From positions 744,001 to 808,000 of the forward strand of contig OZ255837.1 of NCBI GenBank assembly GCA_965277745.1: 64,000 nt of DNA. The letters run 5' to 3'. This document shows positions 16,800-24,856 of the stretch, piece by piece. The notes under the pieces are model-generated. The model was not told the DNA's origin. It did no database searches and saw nothing but the letters and a program-made list of their open reading frames with translations. Position 1 is the first letter of the stretch. Each line of letters begins with the position of its first letter. The stretch is from G965277745 sp965277745 (lineage in GTDB: Bacteria; Pseudomonadota; Gammaproteobacteria; Cardiobacteriales; Cardiobacteriaceae). A program made the translations under genes and the position numbers.

Positions 16800-18281
16800 T
16801 TATATCGCCTGTCCTGTGCGACGAAACTCTTCTTTAAGCAAGAGATAGAGTCGCTTGAACTGCTCCATCCGCGGCGCATAAGCCTCGACGAGTTCAGGAT
16901 CGGGCTGAAGGGTGTCCATCGGTTCCGGACGGATGCAGACGGTTTCCGGCGATTCACCGGTAACCGCCAAGCGCGCCAGGCGCGCAGCACCGAAGGCCGG
17001 GCCGGAATCGGTGTCTTTGCAGCGGTTGATAGGGACATTCAGCACCGAGGAGATGATCTGCGTCCAGACGCGACTCTTGGCACCGCCACCGAGCATGTAT
17101 ACGCTGTCTATGGTGGTACCGGTTCGCGTCATGCTGTCTTTGGCATCGGTAAAGGAAAAGGCCACGCCTTCCATGACCGCCTGAGCCAGAGATCCCTTGT
17201 CAGAAATCGGGTTCATGCCGAAAAAGACGCCCTTGGCATAGGGATCGTTATGTGGCGACCGTTCCCCTGTCAGATAGGGCAGGAACAATGTTTCAGACGG
17301 GCCGTTGAAGCGCTTTTCCACCAATTGCGCCAGTCCGCCCGGTGTCTCGCCCAGCAGTTGGGCGGCCCAGAGCAGCGCACTCCCCCCGTTTAACATGACG
17401 GCCATTTGGAACCAGCGCTCTGGAAGCGCGTGGCAGAAGGCATGAACCATGGAAGGAGGCGATGGCCGAAAGGCGGGGGTGGGCGTGAAAAGTACCGCGC
17501 TGGTGCCGATGGAAAGCAGGGTGTCTCCCTCGTTGATGATGCCCGCGCCCACGGCCGCAGCTGCGCAGTCCCCGGCGCCACCGACCACCATCACATTGCC
17601 GTTGAAGCCCCAGTGGCGTCGCAACTCAGGCAGAATCTCGCCGGTTATCTGATTGCCTTCCACCAGTTCCGGTAGTTGATCCTCTCGGATACCGACGACT
17701 CGCAAGATGTCTCCAGACCAGCAACGATGTACCTCATCGAGTAACCAAGACCCGGCAGCGTCGGACATATCCGAATAATAACCGCCGGTAAGTTTGAAAC
17801 GGATATAGTCCTTGGGCAGAAGGAAGCGGCTGGTGCGTTCGAAAATTTCCGGCTCGTTGTTTCTAAGCCAAGCGATCTTAGGCGCCAGAAATCCTACCAT
17901 GGGCATGACACCCGCAATATCGGCAAGCTTGGCCGAGGACGCGTACAAGGCGTCGGCTTCCTTGTGGGAACGCCCATCGTTCCAGAGAATAGCTGGCCGC
18001 AGAGGTTGATTTTCTTCATCGATGAATACAGCGCCGTGCATCTGCCCGGACAGACCGATGGCCTGCGTGGCGGCAAAAGATGCGGGCACTTCGCTTTTAA
18101 TCCGGTCGATGGTCTCACACACAGCCTTCCACCAGCGTTCCGGGGGCTGTTCAGCCCACAAGGCTCGAGGGTAGGAAACGTCGTATCCGGAAGTGGCTTC
18201 GCAGATAATCCTCTGATCCTCGTCGACCAAAACGGTTTTGACCGCAGAGGTGCCTATGTCGATTCCAAGATAATAAGTCAT
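16800..18281 (-). CDS. xylB: Xylulokinase
   Basis: Phosphorylates D-xylulose to xylulose-5-phosphate, the second step of xylose catabolism. 493 residues, FGGY family. The N-terminal ATP loop is YLGIDIGTSAVKTVLVDE, the substrate segment is GLSGQMHGAVF, and the C-terminal FGGY domain shows LPYLTGERSPHNDP and MLGGGAKSRVW. ATG 18281 has GGAG six bases upstream and is preferred over ATG 18293. It is GC-richer than xylA and separated from it by an IS3 remnant and two unrelated genes, so the two may have different origins or a formerly adjacent pair was split. Confidence 0.95.
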   Translation of the reverse strand: MTYYLGIDIGTSAVKTVLVDEDQRIICEATSGYDVSYPRALWAEQPPERWWKAVCETIDRIKSEVPASFAATQAIGLSGQMHGAVFIDEENQPLRPAILWNDGRSHKEADALYASSAKLADIAGVMPMVGFLAPKIAWLRNNEPEIFERTSRFLLPKDYIRFKLTGGYYSDMSDAAGSWLLDEVHRCWSGDILRVVGIREDQLPELVEGNQITGEILPELRRHWGFNGNVMVVGGAGDCAAAAVGAGIINEGDTLLSIGTSAVLFTPTPAFRPSPPSMVHAFCHALPERWFQMAVMLNGGSALLWAAQLLGETPGGLAQLVEKRFNGPSETLFLPYLTGERSPHNDPYAKGVFFGMNPISDKGSLAQAVMEGVAFSFTDAKDSMTRTGTTIDSVYMLGGGAKSRVWTQIISSVLNVPINRCKDTDSGPAFGAARLARLAVTGESPETVCIRPEPMDTLQPDPELVEAYAPRMEQFKRLYLLLKEEFRRTGQAI

Positions 18282-18357
18282 CATGAACTCCATACTGAAT
18301 ATCAAAAGGATTGTTCTTCTTTTCATTGTCGCTGCGGCGAGAAGTGAGTGGATGATG

Positions 18358-18740
18358 CATGACAGCGCCGTTCGCTCGATCCAAATTCCTTCAGGAGCTT
18401 TACAGCCTTGCGCTTGTCTTCAGGGCTCAGATTTTTTTAGCACGTCCTCCAGAGCCATCTTGTCCAACAAAAGCTCCGCGACCCGCTTTTTGAGACGACG
18501 GTTTTCATCTTCAAGATCACGAAGTCGACGCGCCTCGTTGACCTCCAAACCTGCTTATTTGGCTTTCCACTTGTAATACGTTGCATCGGACATGCCATGT
18601 TTGCGACAAAGATCCTTGACTGGAACTCCAACTCCAGCCTCGTTCTCCTTTAAAATCCCGATAATTTGTTCATCACTAAACCTGCTGCGCTTCATAAGTG
18701 CCTCCCTAAATTGAGCAGAAACACTAACGCCAAAATGGAA
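18358..18740 (-). pseudogene. IS3-family element remnant (orfA with nonsense codon, start of orfB)
   Basis: The reverse frame from ATG 18695 (GGGAGG site) reads MKRSRFSDEQIIGILKE and DLCRKHGMSDATYYKWKAK, the helix-turn-helix of IS3-group OrfA. A TAA then replaces the expected tyrosine codon, after which the leucine-zipper part continues as LEVNEARRLRDLEDENRRL. A second frame opens LSPEDKRKAVKLLKEFGSS, the beginning of OrfB, and is cut off near 18358. The catalytic domain is missing, so the element cannot move. It marks the junction between xylB and the two-gene cassette. Confidence 0.85.
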
Positions 18741-18893
18741 CAAGATTCAGTGAGAACAGTATTTTGGGCATCGACATGCCCGCCAGCCCAAACTCCGCCT
18801 TGGACGCGCAATTCTGGGCGGTCATTGCTTGGAAGCATCATCTTCCGGTTTGGGTTTATCAAACAAAGGACCAATGTCTTCAACCACTGCATC

Positions 18894-19988
18894 CTAGATC
18901 GCTTCACCAACCCGCTTTGCAGCCACGGACGACACCCAGCCTTCAGCAACGCTGGACCTATTAGTTCCGGAGAAATCGAGCAAAACCCCGAGAAATGACT
19001 TTTCTTCGAAAGGGAGGTCGTCGAACCCCAAAAGGTCTTTACTGAAGGCGCGCAATTCCAGCGAACAAGCAAGCCGAAACAATCCATCTAATTTCAGGTT
19101 CTTCGAAATGTGGTCTGCAATAATTTCCGCTGGGATTTTTGAGAAATTCGATTTTATCGCCCGCTTCACAGATTGGGCGACCGCGCTGCCATTTGCCGCA
19201 TAACGTTCGATAAGGGCAGTCGCAATCCTGACTTTCTCTAGACCTCGTTTCTCGTCTTCTTCCCCATACCGAATGACATTGAGTATCGTCTTCCTGCGTT
19301 CATCGGCAGATTTAAAAGATACTTTGGCAAAGGAGAAATCGAGCGCAATGGCGGAAATTGAGGCGGCAACATAAAGCAGCCGCAGATTTACCTCAGCGCC
19401 ATTTGACTTGGGATGACACGATACAAGACCATCTGAGAACCCTGCAACATGTTCTAGTGCCCTATTCACTGTGCCGCCGCCGAAGCCGTCAATGAGGGCA
19501 GCCTTTAGATCGCGATAAGCATCCTTAGTGTCCTTGGCGCGCCTGGAATTGTCGAAGTCCCTAATTTTGATCAGAATCTCCTCTTCGGAGATTCTGTTGG
19601 GGAATAAGACTTTGTTGCTATCAGCCATTTTTTTGATGTCCGCACCATCTAAGACCGAAAGACCCAGTCGTCGGGACATTTCATTTAGCAAAGGCCGAGT
19701 GTCCGTTGTTGCAATGTAGGCACCATCGACTTCCAGCAACTCATAGAGCCCCTTCGTCCAGAAAAGGCGTTCAACGGCTTTGGGCTTTGTTTTTGATTTG
19801 GCGTCTACGATCTGCCGTCTCCGGGATGAACCGGTCGGTCGTTCGTAAAGCCAGATGTCAACATCTGTCAGATCATCGCCATCAAGACGTAGAGGCACGC
19901 CACGCACCGCATAGATACCTGCACGGATGAAATATGCCCGGAGCAGTTCCTCCAGCTCATGGCCCTTTTGACCGTTCTTTGCATTCAT
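18894..19988 (-). CDS. Unrecognised protein with PD-(D/E)XK nuclease-like N-terminus
   Basis: 364 residues from ATG 19988 (AAGGGG site, one-base overlap with the upstream gene as TGATG). Residues 8-66 resemble a restriction-endonuclease fold: a helix with E13/E14, then TDVDIW with D44, and about 17 residues later IVDAKSK with D62 and K64, followed by a helix (WTKGLYELLEVDG) and strand AYIATTD. Later parts are helical and unassigned. The frame ends at TAG 18894-18896, but continues open for 23 further sensible codons (DAVVEDIGPLFDKPKPEDD...) to TGA 18822-18824, so the TAG may be a recent nonsense mutation. A DNA-cleaving role is inference from the motif. Confidence 0.6.
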   Translation of the reverse strand: MNAKNGQKGHELEELLRAYFIRAGIYAVRGVPLRLDGDDLTDVDIWLYERPTGSSRRRQIVDAKSKTKPKAVERLFWTKGLYELLEVDGAYIATTDTRPLLNEMSRRLGLSVLDGADIKKMADSNKVLFPNRISEEEILIKIRDFDNSRRAKDTKDAYRDLKAALIDGFGGGTVNRALEHVAGFSDGLVSCHPKSNGAEVNLRLLYVAASISAIALDFSFAKVSFKSADERRKTILNVIRYGEEDEKRGLEKVRIATALIERYAANGSAVAQSVKRAIKSNFSKIPAEIIADHISKNLKLDGLFRLACSLELRAFSKDLLGFDDLPFEEKSFLGVLLDFSGTNRSSVAEGWVSSVAAKRVGEAI

Positions 19989-21244
19989 CACAGTCCCCTT
20001 CTGCCGCGAAGGGCGCTAAGGATGTCATGCGTTTGCCTCTTGCTGGGTTTGGACTGACGCTTGCGCAAGGACGCCCGTGCCTTCTCCGGCGCAAGGTATC
20101 CCGACATTGGTGCACTCGATAGACCCTTTATTGTCTCTGCGTTGGCATCACCGCATCGCAACACTTCGAGCGCCAGTTGGCCAATTTCGATCTTTAGCAA
20201 CTTCATGCGGTGCATTCCGCTGTGTGCCGGGATCAATTTGACCACGCGGTTTTGCTCAAGCACTCGGTAATCAGCGCCAATCGCAGTTGCCGGACCAATG
20301 CTTATCCCTCCGATAAGAGCACCCAAGATCCGGTCGAAACTTTGGATCCGTCCTTGCGAAGACGGACGAAGGTTCATGCCATATGCGAGCGCCGAGACGA
20401 GAGCCTTCGCCATGTCAAAACTGTCGTCGACGAGTGGGTTCACAAATTTGTGGAACGCGCCGGGTAAGGTGACAAAGCCATGTTCGCCTTTTTCGTTCGA
20501 GACCGTATTCACTTCCAATACGCCAGCCGCTTTCAGTTTTTCAAATAGGGATGCTCCCAGACGTGTTTCAATCGTTGTGGCCGGCAGGCATCCGGACTTG
20601 TTGAGCATCTCGGTGACTTCGGTCAATTTCGTTTGCTCGGCGCTGTTCAGCGAACTGAGCACGGTTTTCGACTTAACCACGCTGTCGCGCTTGAAGAGAT
20701 TGCCGTTGAAAAGCAGCTTATTTGAAGGGGCGTCGCCCTCAGCGTCAACAAAACCAATTTCGCTGGCACGGTTCAAAAAATCGCCAGCATCGGCAGTTTT
20801 CATCTTATAAGTGTCGCCAACGTATTCTTGAACTTCGGAGAATAAGACGGGTGATTTGGAAACCAGTTCACCAATTTCAACTGCGGCAACTTCTCTGGGC
20901 TTCGGGGATGCATCGTCAAAAATGTCCGAAGCGTGACCCAAAACGCCTCGGGTATTGATACCCAATATTTGCACTTCATCTGATGACGTGTCGATCAGCC
21001 TTCGACCTTGCAGCAACTGAAGGTAGTGGGGCAATTCGGCTCTTACGTTCAAATGCGCCGATCTCGCGATTGCCTCAACTTCTGCCTTGGTCAAATTGTC
21101 TTCATCGTCTGCGCCCAGACGCATCAGCAATTCGGCGGCCTTGCCGGATTCGTCGAGGGCATCATATTCAGCAGGCGCTGCCGCATCCATAGCAATTTTT
21201 CTTGCATGATGAACAATCCATGCGCCTTTAGTTTCTTTATCCAT
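19988..21244 (-). CDS. Unrecognised partner protein of the nuclease-like gene
   Basis: 418 residues, no family recognised. It looks soluble. Two stretches have winged-helix-like spacing: about residues 50-85 (LTKAEVEAIARSAHLNV...LLQGRRLI) and about 230-260 (LTEVTEMLNKSGCLPATTIE...LKAAGVLEV). The last 30 residues are strongly basic (RKRQSKPSKRQ, RGRRG), suggesting nucleic-acid binding. The start MDKETKGAW at 21244 has GAGG nine bases upstream; earlier in-frame methionines are possible. The stop overlaps the nuclease-like gene, so the two are almost certainly made together. Composition is intermediate between the GC-rich core and AT-rich xylA. Confidence 0.6.
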   Translation of the reverse strand: MDKETKGAWIVHHARKIAMDAAAPAEYDALDESGKAAELLMRLGADDEDNLTKAEVEAIARSAHLNVRAELPHYLQLLQGRRLIDTSSDEVQILGINTRGVLGHASDIFDDASPKPREVAAVEIGELVSKSPVLFSEVQEYVGDTYKMKTADAGDFLNRASEIGFVDAEGDAPSNKLLFNGNLFKRDSVVKSKTVLSSLNSAEQTKLTEVTEMLNKSGCLPATTIETRLGASLFEKLKAAGVLEVNTVSNEKGEHGFVTLPGAFHKFVNPLVDDSFDMAKALVSALAYGMNLRPSSQGRIQSFDRILGALIGGISIGPATAIGADYRVLEQNRVVKLIPAHSGMHRMKLLKIEIGQLALEVLRCGDANAETIKGLSSAPMSGYLAPEKARASLRKRQSKPSKRQTHDILSALRGRRGL

Positions 21245-21279
21245 ATCATTAATCCTCAATTTGGGGGAGAACAGCAACA

Positions 21280-21309
21280 TTTATAAGCACAGTGGCCTTG
21301 CTTTCTTAA
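21280..21309 (-). promoter_or_regulatory. Possible promoter of the two-gene cassette
   Basis: On the minus strand TTAAGA (21309-21304) and TATAAA (21285-21280) are 18 bases apart, about 36 bases before the start at 21244. This lies in the gap between the xylA stop and the cassette, suggesting the cassette carries its own promoter. The match is moderate. Confidence 0.3.
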
Positions 21310-21400
21310 TCTCATAACGAAGATACTGGACGCACTTCATCTACGTGGCAAGCCCCGTGATTTTTTTATGTCTATAAATAGTATCCAAACGCCCTAAAAC

Positions 21401-22720
21401 TTACTTGTACAGGAAGCTTGTTACGATATTTTCCAGACGCTCTTGCTGGCCAGATAATGGTTTAGGCTGGATGTCGTTAGTCAACGCGTAGTCTGCTAGT
21501 GAAGCCAGTGAGAAGCCACCTTTGATGATTTTCTTGCCCAAATCTGTGTTCCAACCAGCATAGCGTTTAGCAATATACCGACCAAGTACATCGTTTTCGA
21601 TCATCTCGGCTGCACGCTCTAGTGATAGAGCCATGATATCCATACCGCCAATGTGGCCGTGGAAGAAGTCTTCCAAGTCAGTAGACGGGCGACGAACACG
21701 CGCGTCGAAGTTGAAACCACCTGTTGTGAAACCACCAACTTTTAGAATTTCGTACATGATCAGGGTGTTTTCTTCAACGCTGTTGGGGAACTGATCTGTG
21801 TCCCAGCCCAGTTGTGCATCACCACGGTTGGCGTCTATTGAACCGAATAGATCCAAAGATATCGCTGTTGCTACTTCATGATGGAAACTATGACAAGCTA
21901 ATGTAGCGTGGTTAGCTTCAATATTGACTTTGATTTCTTTTTCAAGGCCAAACTGCTTAAGGAAGCCGTAAACAGTAGCTGTATCGTAGTCGTACTGGTG
22001 CTTGGTAGGCTCTTGAGGTTTAGGCTCGACAAGGATAGTGCCTTTGAAGCCAATCTTATGCTTGTGCTCAACAACCATCTGCATGAAGCGACCTAGTTGC
22101 TCGCGCTCTTGGCGTAGATCTGTATTCAGTAGTGTTTCGTAACCTTCACGGCCACCCCATAGTACGTAGTTTTTACCGCCAAGACGATGAGTGGCGTTCA
22201 TCACATTGAAAATTTGTGCCGCTGCATAAGCAAATATTTCAGGGTTAGGATTCGTCGCTGCACCGTTCATGTATCGTGCATTTGAGAACACGTTAGCTGT
22301 ACCCCAAAGTAGTTTCAGGCCTGTCTCATCTTGTTTGCGCTCAAGAACATCAACCATTTGAGCGAAATTGTTAACGTATTCTTTTAAGTTACGACCTTCT
22401 GGCGCAACATCGGTGTCATGGAAACAATAAAAAGGCACGTTTAGCTTGCTGAAAAATTCAAATGCGGCATCGGCTTTAACTGTAGCCATTTCCATTTCAT
22501 CGCCCGCTTTCAGCCAAGCGTGGTCGAATGTGCCTTCACCAAATACGTCAGAACCAAAATAGCGGAAGTTGTGCCAGTAGCAGGCTGAAAAACACAAGTG
22601 ATCTTTCATTGTCTTACCCAAAATAACTCGCTCTGGGTTATAATGGCGAAATGCTAGAGGGTTGGTCGATTCTGAGCCTTCGAATTCAACCTTATTGACA
22701 TTTTTAAAAAATTCAGTCAT
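21401..22720 (-). CDS. xylA: Xylose isomerase
   Basis: Interconverts D-xylose and D-xylulose, the first step of bacterial xylose use; metal-dependent TIM barrel. 439 residues, class II length. Catalytic FHDTDVAPEG, the LWGTANVFS stretch, metal-site motifs KVNIEANHATLACHSF and GSIDANRGD, and WDTDQFP are all present. ATG 22720 follows an AAGGAAG ribosome site. The gene is clearly AT-richer than the core genes and resembles the symporter and GH43 gene across the divergent gap, pointing to joint horizontal transfer. No xylR regulator is in the window. Confidence 0.97.
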   Translation of the reverse strand: MTEFFKNVNKVEFEGSESTNPLAFRHYNPERVILGKTMKDHLCFSACYWHNFRYFGSDVFGEGTFDHAWLKAGDEMEMATVKADAAFEFFSKLNVPFYCFHDTDVAPEGRNLKEYVNNFAQMVDVLERKQDETGLKLLWGTANVFSNARYMNGAATNPNPEIFAYAAAQIFNVMNATHRLGGKNYVLWGGREGYETLLNTDLRQEREQLGRFMQMVVEHKHKIGFKGTILVEPKPQEPTKHQYDYDTATVYGFLKQFGLEKEIKVNIEANHATLACHSFHHEVATAISLDLFGSIDANRGDAQLGWDTDQFPNSVEENTLIMYEILKVGGFTTGGFNFDARVRRPSTDLEDFFHGHIGGMDIMALSLERAAEMIENDVLGRYIAKRYAGWNTDLGKKIIKGGFSLASLADYALTNDIQPKPLSGQQERLENIVTSFLYK

Positions 22721-22776
22721 AGCTGTTATCTTCCTTCAAGTTAGTATAGGACGTTCACGTCGACAATTTAGGCCGC

Positions 22777-22895
22777 TCATCTGGCCGTTGTTCCAGCCAT
22801 AAAATGTTCCAACAACCGATCTTGTTTGTGCTTACTTAAACGGTTCTTCCTCATACTGGTCATGATAACACCCTTTATGTGTTATCCGGCACATC
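22777..22895 (-). pseudogene. N-terminal fragment of a second-type IS1595 transposase
   Basis: The reverse frame from ATG 22854 reads MRKNRLSKHKQDRLLEHFMAG then TTAR and a stop. It aligns with the first codons of the IS1595 copies B and C but is clearly a different element (KHKQDRL against KCKQEKL). Only about 25 codons remain. It sits directly upstream of xylA, inside what should be the xylA/symporter control region. Confidence 0.75.
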
Positions 22896-22989
22896 CCCTT
22901 TCTTTTTTATGTCAAATACTTTTTGCCCGAATTTAAGAGGATATGTCATGGCCTATATAGTATTACAAAAGATGTTACTTTAACTATAC

Positions 22990-23246
22990 AGAGAATTATC
23001 CCGGGCAAGGCAGACACCAACACCATCATCAACTCCAATGGCTGGCGCGGCTATAATGGTTTGGTCGATCTCGGCTACGGCCATTTCCGTGTCGACCATT
23101 ACAGCAATGAATTCGCCCATGGACCTGTCCATATCAACGGTATAAAAAGCTTCTGGGGCATTGCAAAAGCCCGTCTCGCCAGTTCAAGGGCCTGCCCCAA
23201 AAGATCTTTCATTTGCACCTCAAAGAAATCGAATGGAGGATAGATT
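22990..23246 (+). pseudogene. C-terminal fragment of a second-type IS1595 transposase, frameshifted
   Basis: Plus-strand fragment reading GKADTNTIINSNGWRGYNGL, then GHFRVDHYSNEF and VHINGIKSFWGIAKARLA, the latter half of the DDE domain. One base is missing near 23176; restoring it gives FKGLPQKIFHLHLKEIEWRID and a normal stop at 23246. Its orientation is opposite to the N-terminal fragment 100 bases away, so the two are not simply one decayed gene. No first half is present. Confidence 0.8.
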
Positions 23247-23400
23247 AAACAAAAAAAAATTAAAATAGTCGAAGTCTTGTTATAATTCTACGTAAAAACC
23301 TAATCTGCCAGATATGACTCTTTGCGTAAATTAAATATTCTATACTTAAGTTTAATAATGAAAGCAAGCACAAAAATAAACTTTATCTCGGAGAATTATG

Positions 23401-24789
23401 ATGAATATAAATAAATTATCTGTTAAAGAGAAAATTGCGTATGGATTAGGCGATACCGGTTGTAATTTTGTATGGCAGACAGTAATGCTGTTCCTCGCTT
23501 ACTTTTACACCGATATCTATGGACTGTCACCTGCACACATGGGAACCATGTTTCTAATGTGTCGAATCATTGATGCCGTGACAGACCCACTTATGGGCTC
23601 GATTGTTGACCGAACTAAGTCAAAGTATGGCCGCTACCGCCCTTACCTACTATGGATGGCTATCCCATTTGGTATTGCGTGTATGTTAACTTTCTTCACG
23701 CCAGATTTTGGGGAGATAGGCAAGATTGTTTACGCTTACGTGTCTTACATTTTTTTAATCCTTATGTACACGGCGATCAACGTACCTTACTGTGCAATGG
23801 CAAACACTTTAACTAATGACTCTACCGAGCGTACTTCTCTACAATCTTACCGTTTCGCATTGAGCACTGCTGGTGGCCTTGTCGTGGCTATGGTTGCACT
23901 CCCTCTGGTCGATGTTATTGGCCAAGGTGATGTACAAAAAGGTTACCTAGGCGCAATGGCAGTTATGGGGCTTTTTGCAATTGCCTGTTTCTTCTACAGC
24001 TTTGCAAATACCAAAGAGCACTTTATTCCTGAGCAGGAGCCTAAGCAGTCAATGCTAACCGATTTGAAATTATTGATTAAAAATAACCAATGGCGTGTGC
24101 TATTCACAGTAAATGTAGTACTACTGACAGGCGTGGTATTAAAAGGGGCATTGAGCATGTACTACGTAAACACTGTGATGAGTCGTTCTGACCTTGCAAA
24201 AGCTTTTATGACGGTAAGCATGTTAGCGAATATAGTAGGTGCGATTGGTTCTGCTCCAATTCTTGGCAATTACGATAAGCCCAAGGTTTACAAAGTACTG
24301 ATTTTTGTTTCTGGTATTCTTTCGGTACTGCTATACTTCGTTGATCCATCTAACATCTTCATGGTATTCGCTCTAGTGATACTTCTGGGTGTGGTGCAAA
24401 TGAGTACAACACCTATTCTGTGGAGCATGATGTCTGACGTCGTTGATTACGAGAAGACTCGCAGCAATCGCTCACTAAGCGGCATGATATTCTCAACTAA
24501 CTTATTCGCCATTAAACTTGGTATCGCAGTTGGTGGTGCAGTTGTTGGTTGGATCTTGGCTGGCGCAGGCTATGAGGGTGGCACTGAGATACAAACGGCA
24601 ACCGCAATCAATGCGATTAATTTATTGTTCACAGTAATCCCAGGCATCATCTTTATCTCTCTGGCTGTGCTTATGATGTTCTATAAATTAGACAACGCAA
24701 AGTTAGAGCGAATAAAGGCAATGCTGACGCTTGACGCTAAACAAAAAGAAGAGATGAAGCCTGTCGCGCACAACGCAGAACTTACCTAA
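23401..24789 (+). CDS. GPH-family sugar:cation symporter, probable xyloside or xylose transporter
   Basis: 462 residues, 12 predicted membrane segments, major facilitator superfamily, glycoside-pentoside-hexuronide group. The opening KLSVKEKIAYGLGDTGCNF, MGSIVDRTKSKYGRYRPYLLW (the conserved loop 2-3 motif) and MMSDVVDYEK are characteristic. By context it imports xylose or short xylosides for the GH43 enzyme and xylAB. ATG 23401 is preferred because GGAG then lies seven bases upstream; an ATG immediately before at 23398 is also possible. The gene is AT-rich like xylA, and its leader (23250-23397) is very AT-rich. Confidence 0.92.
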   Translation: MNINKLSVKEKIAYGLGDTGCNFVWQTVMLFLAYFYTDIYGLSPAHMGTMFLMCRIIDAVTDPLMGSIVDRTKSKYGRYRPYLLWMAIPFGIACMLTFFTPDFGEIGKIVYAYVSYIFLILMYTAINVPYCAMANTLTNDSTERTSLQSYRFALSTAGGLVVAMVALPLVDVIGQGDVQKGYLGAMAVMGLFAIACFFYSFANTKEHFIPEQEPKQSMLTDLKLLIKNNQWRVLFTVNVVLLTGVVLKGALSMYYVNTVMSRSDLAKAFMTVSMLANIVGAIGSAPILGNYDKPKVYKVLIFVSGILSVLLYFVDPSNIFMVFALVILLGVVQMSTTPILWSMMSDVVDYEKTRSNRSLSGMIFSTNLFAIKLGIAVGGAVVGWILAGAGYEGGTEIQTATAINAINLLFTVIPGIIFISLAVLMMFYKLDNAKLERIKAMLTLDAKQKEEMKPVAHNAELT

Positions 24790-24856
24790 TCAAGAATTGC
24801 CTAAAAAGCCATGTCGCTTTGGGATTTTTCTTTCGTATATGACCAGTGGAGTTACT

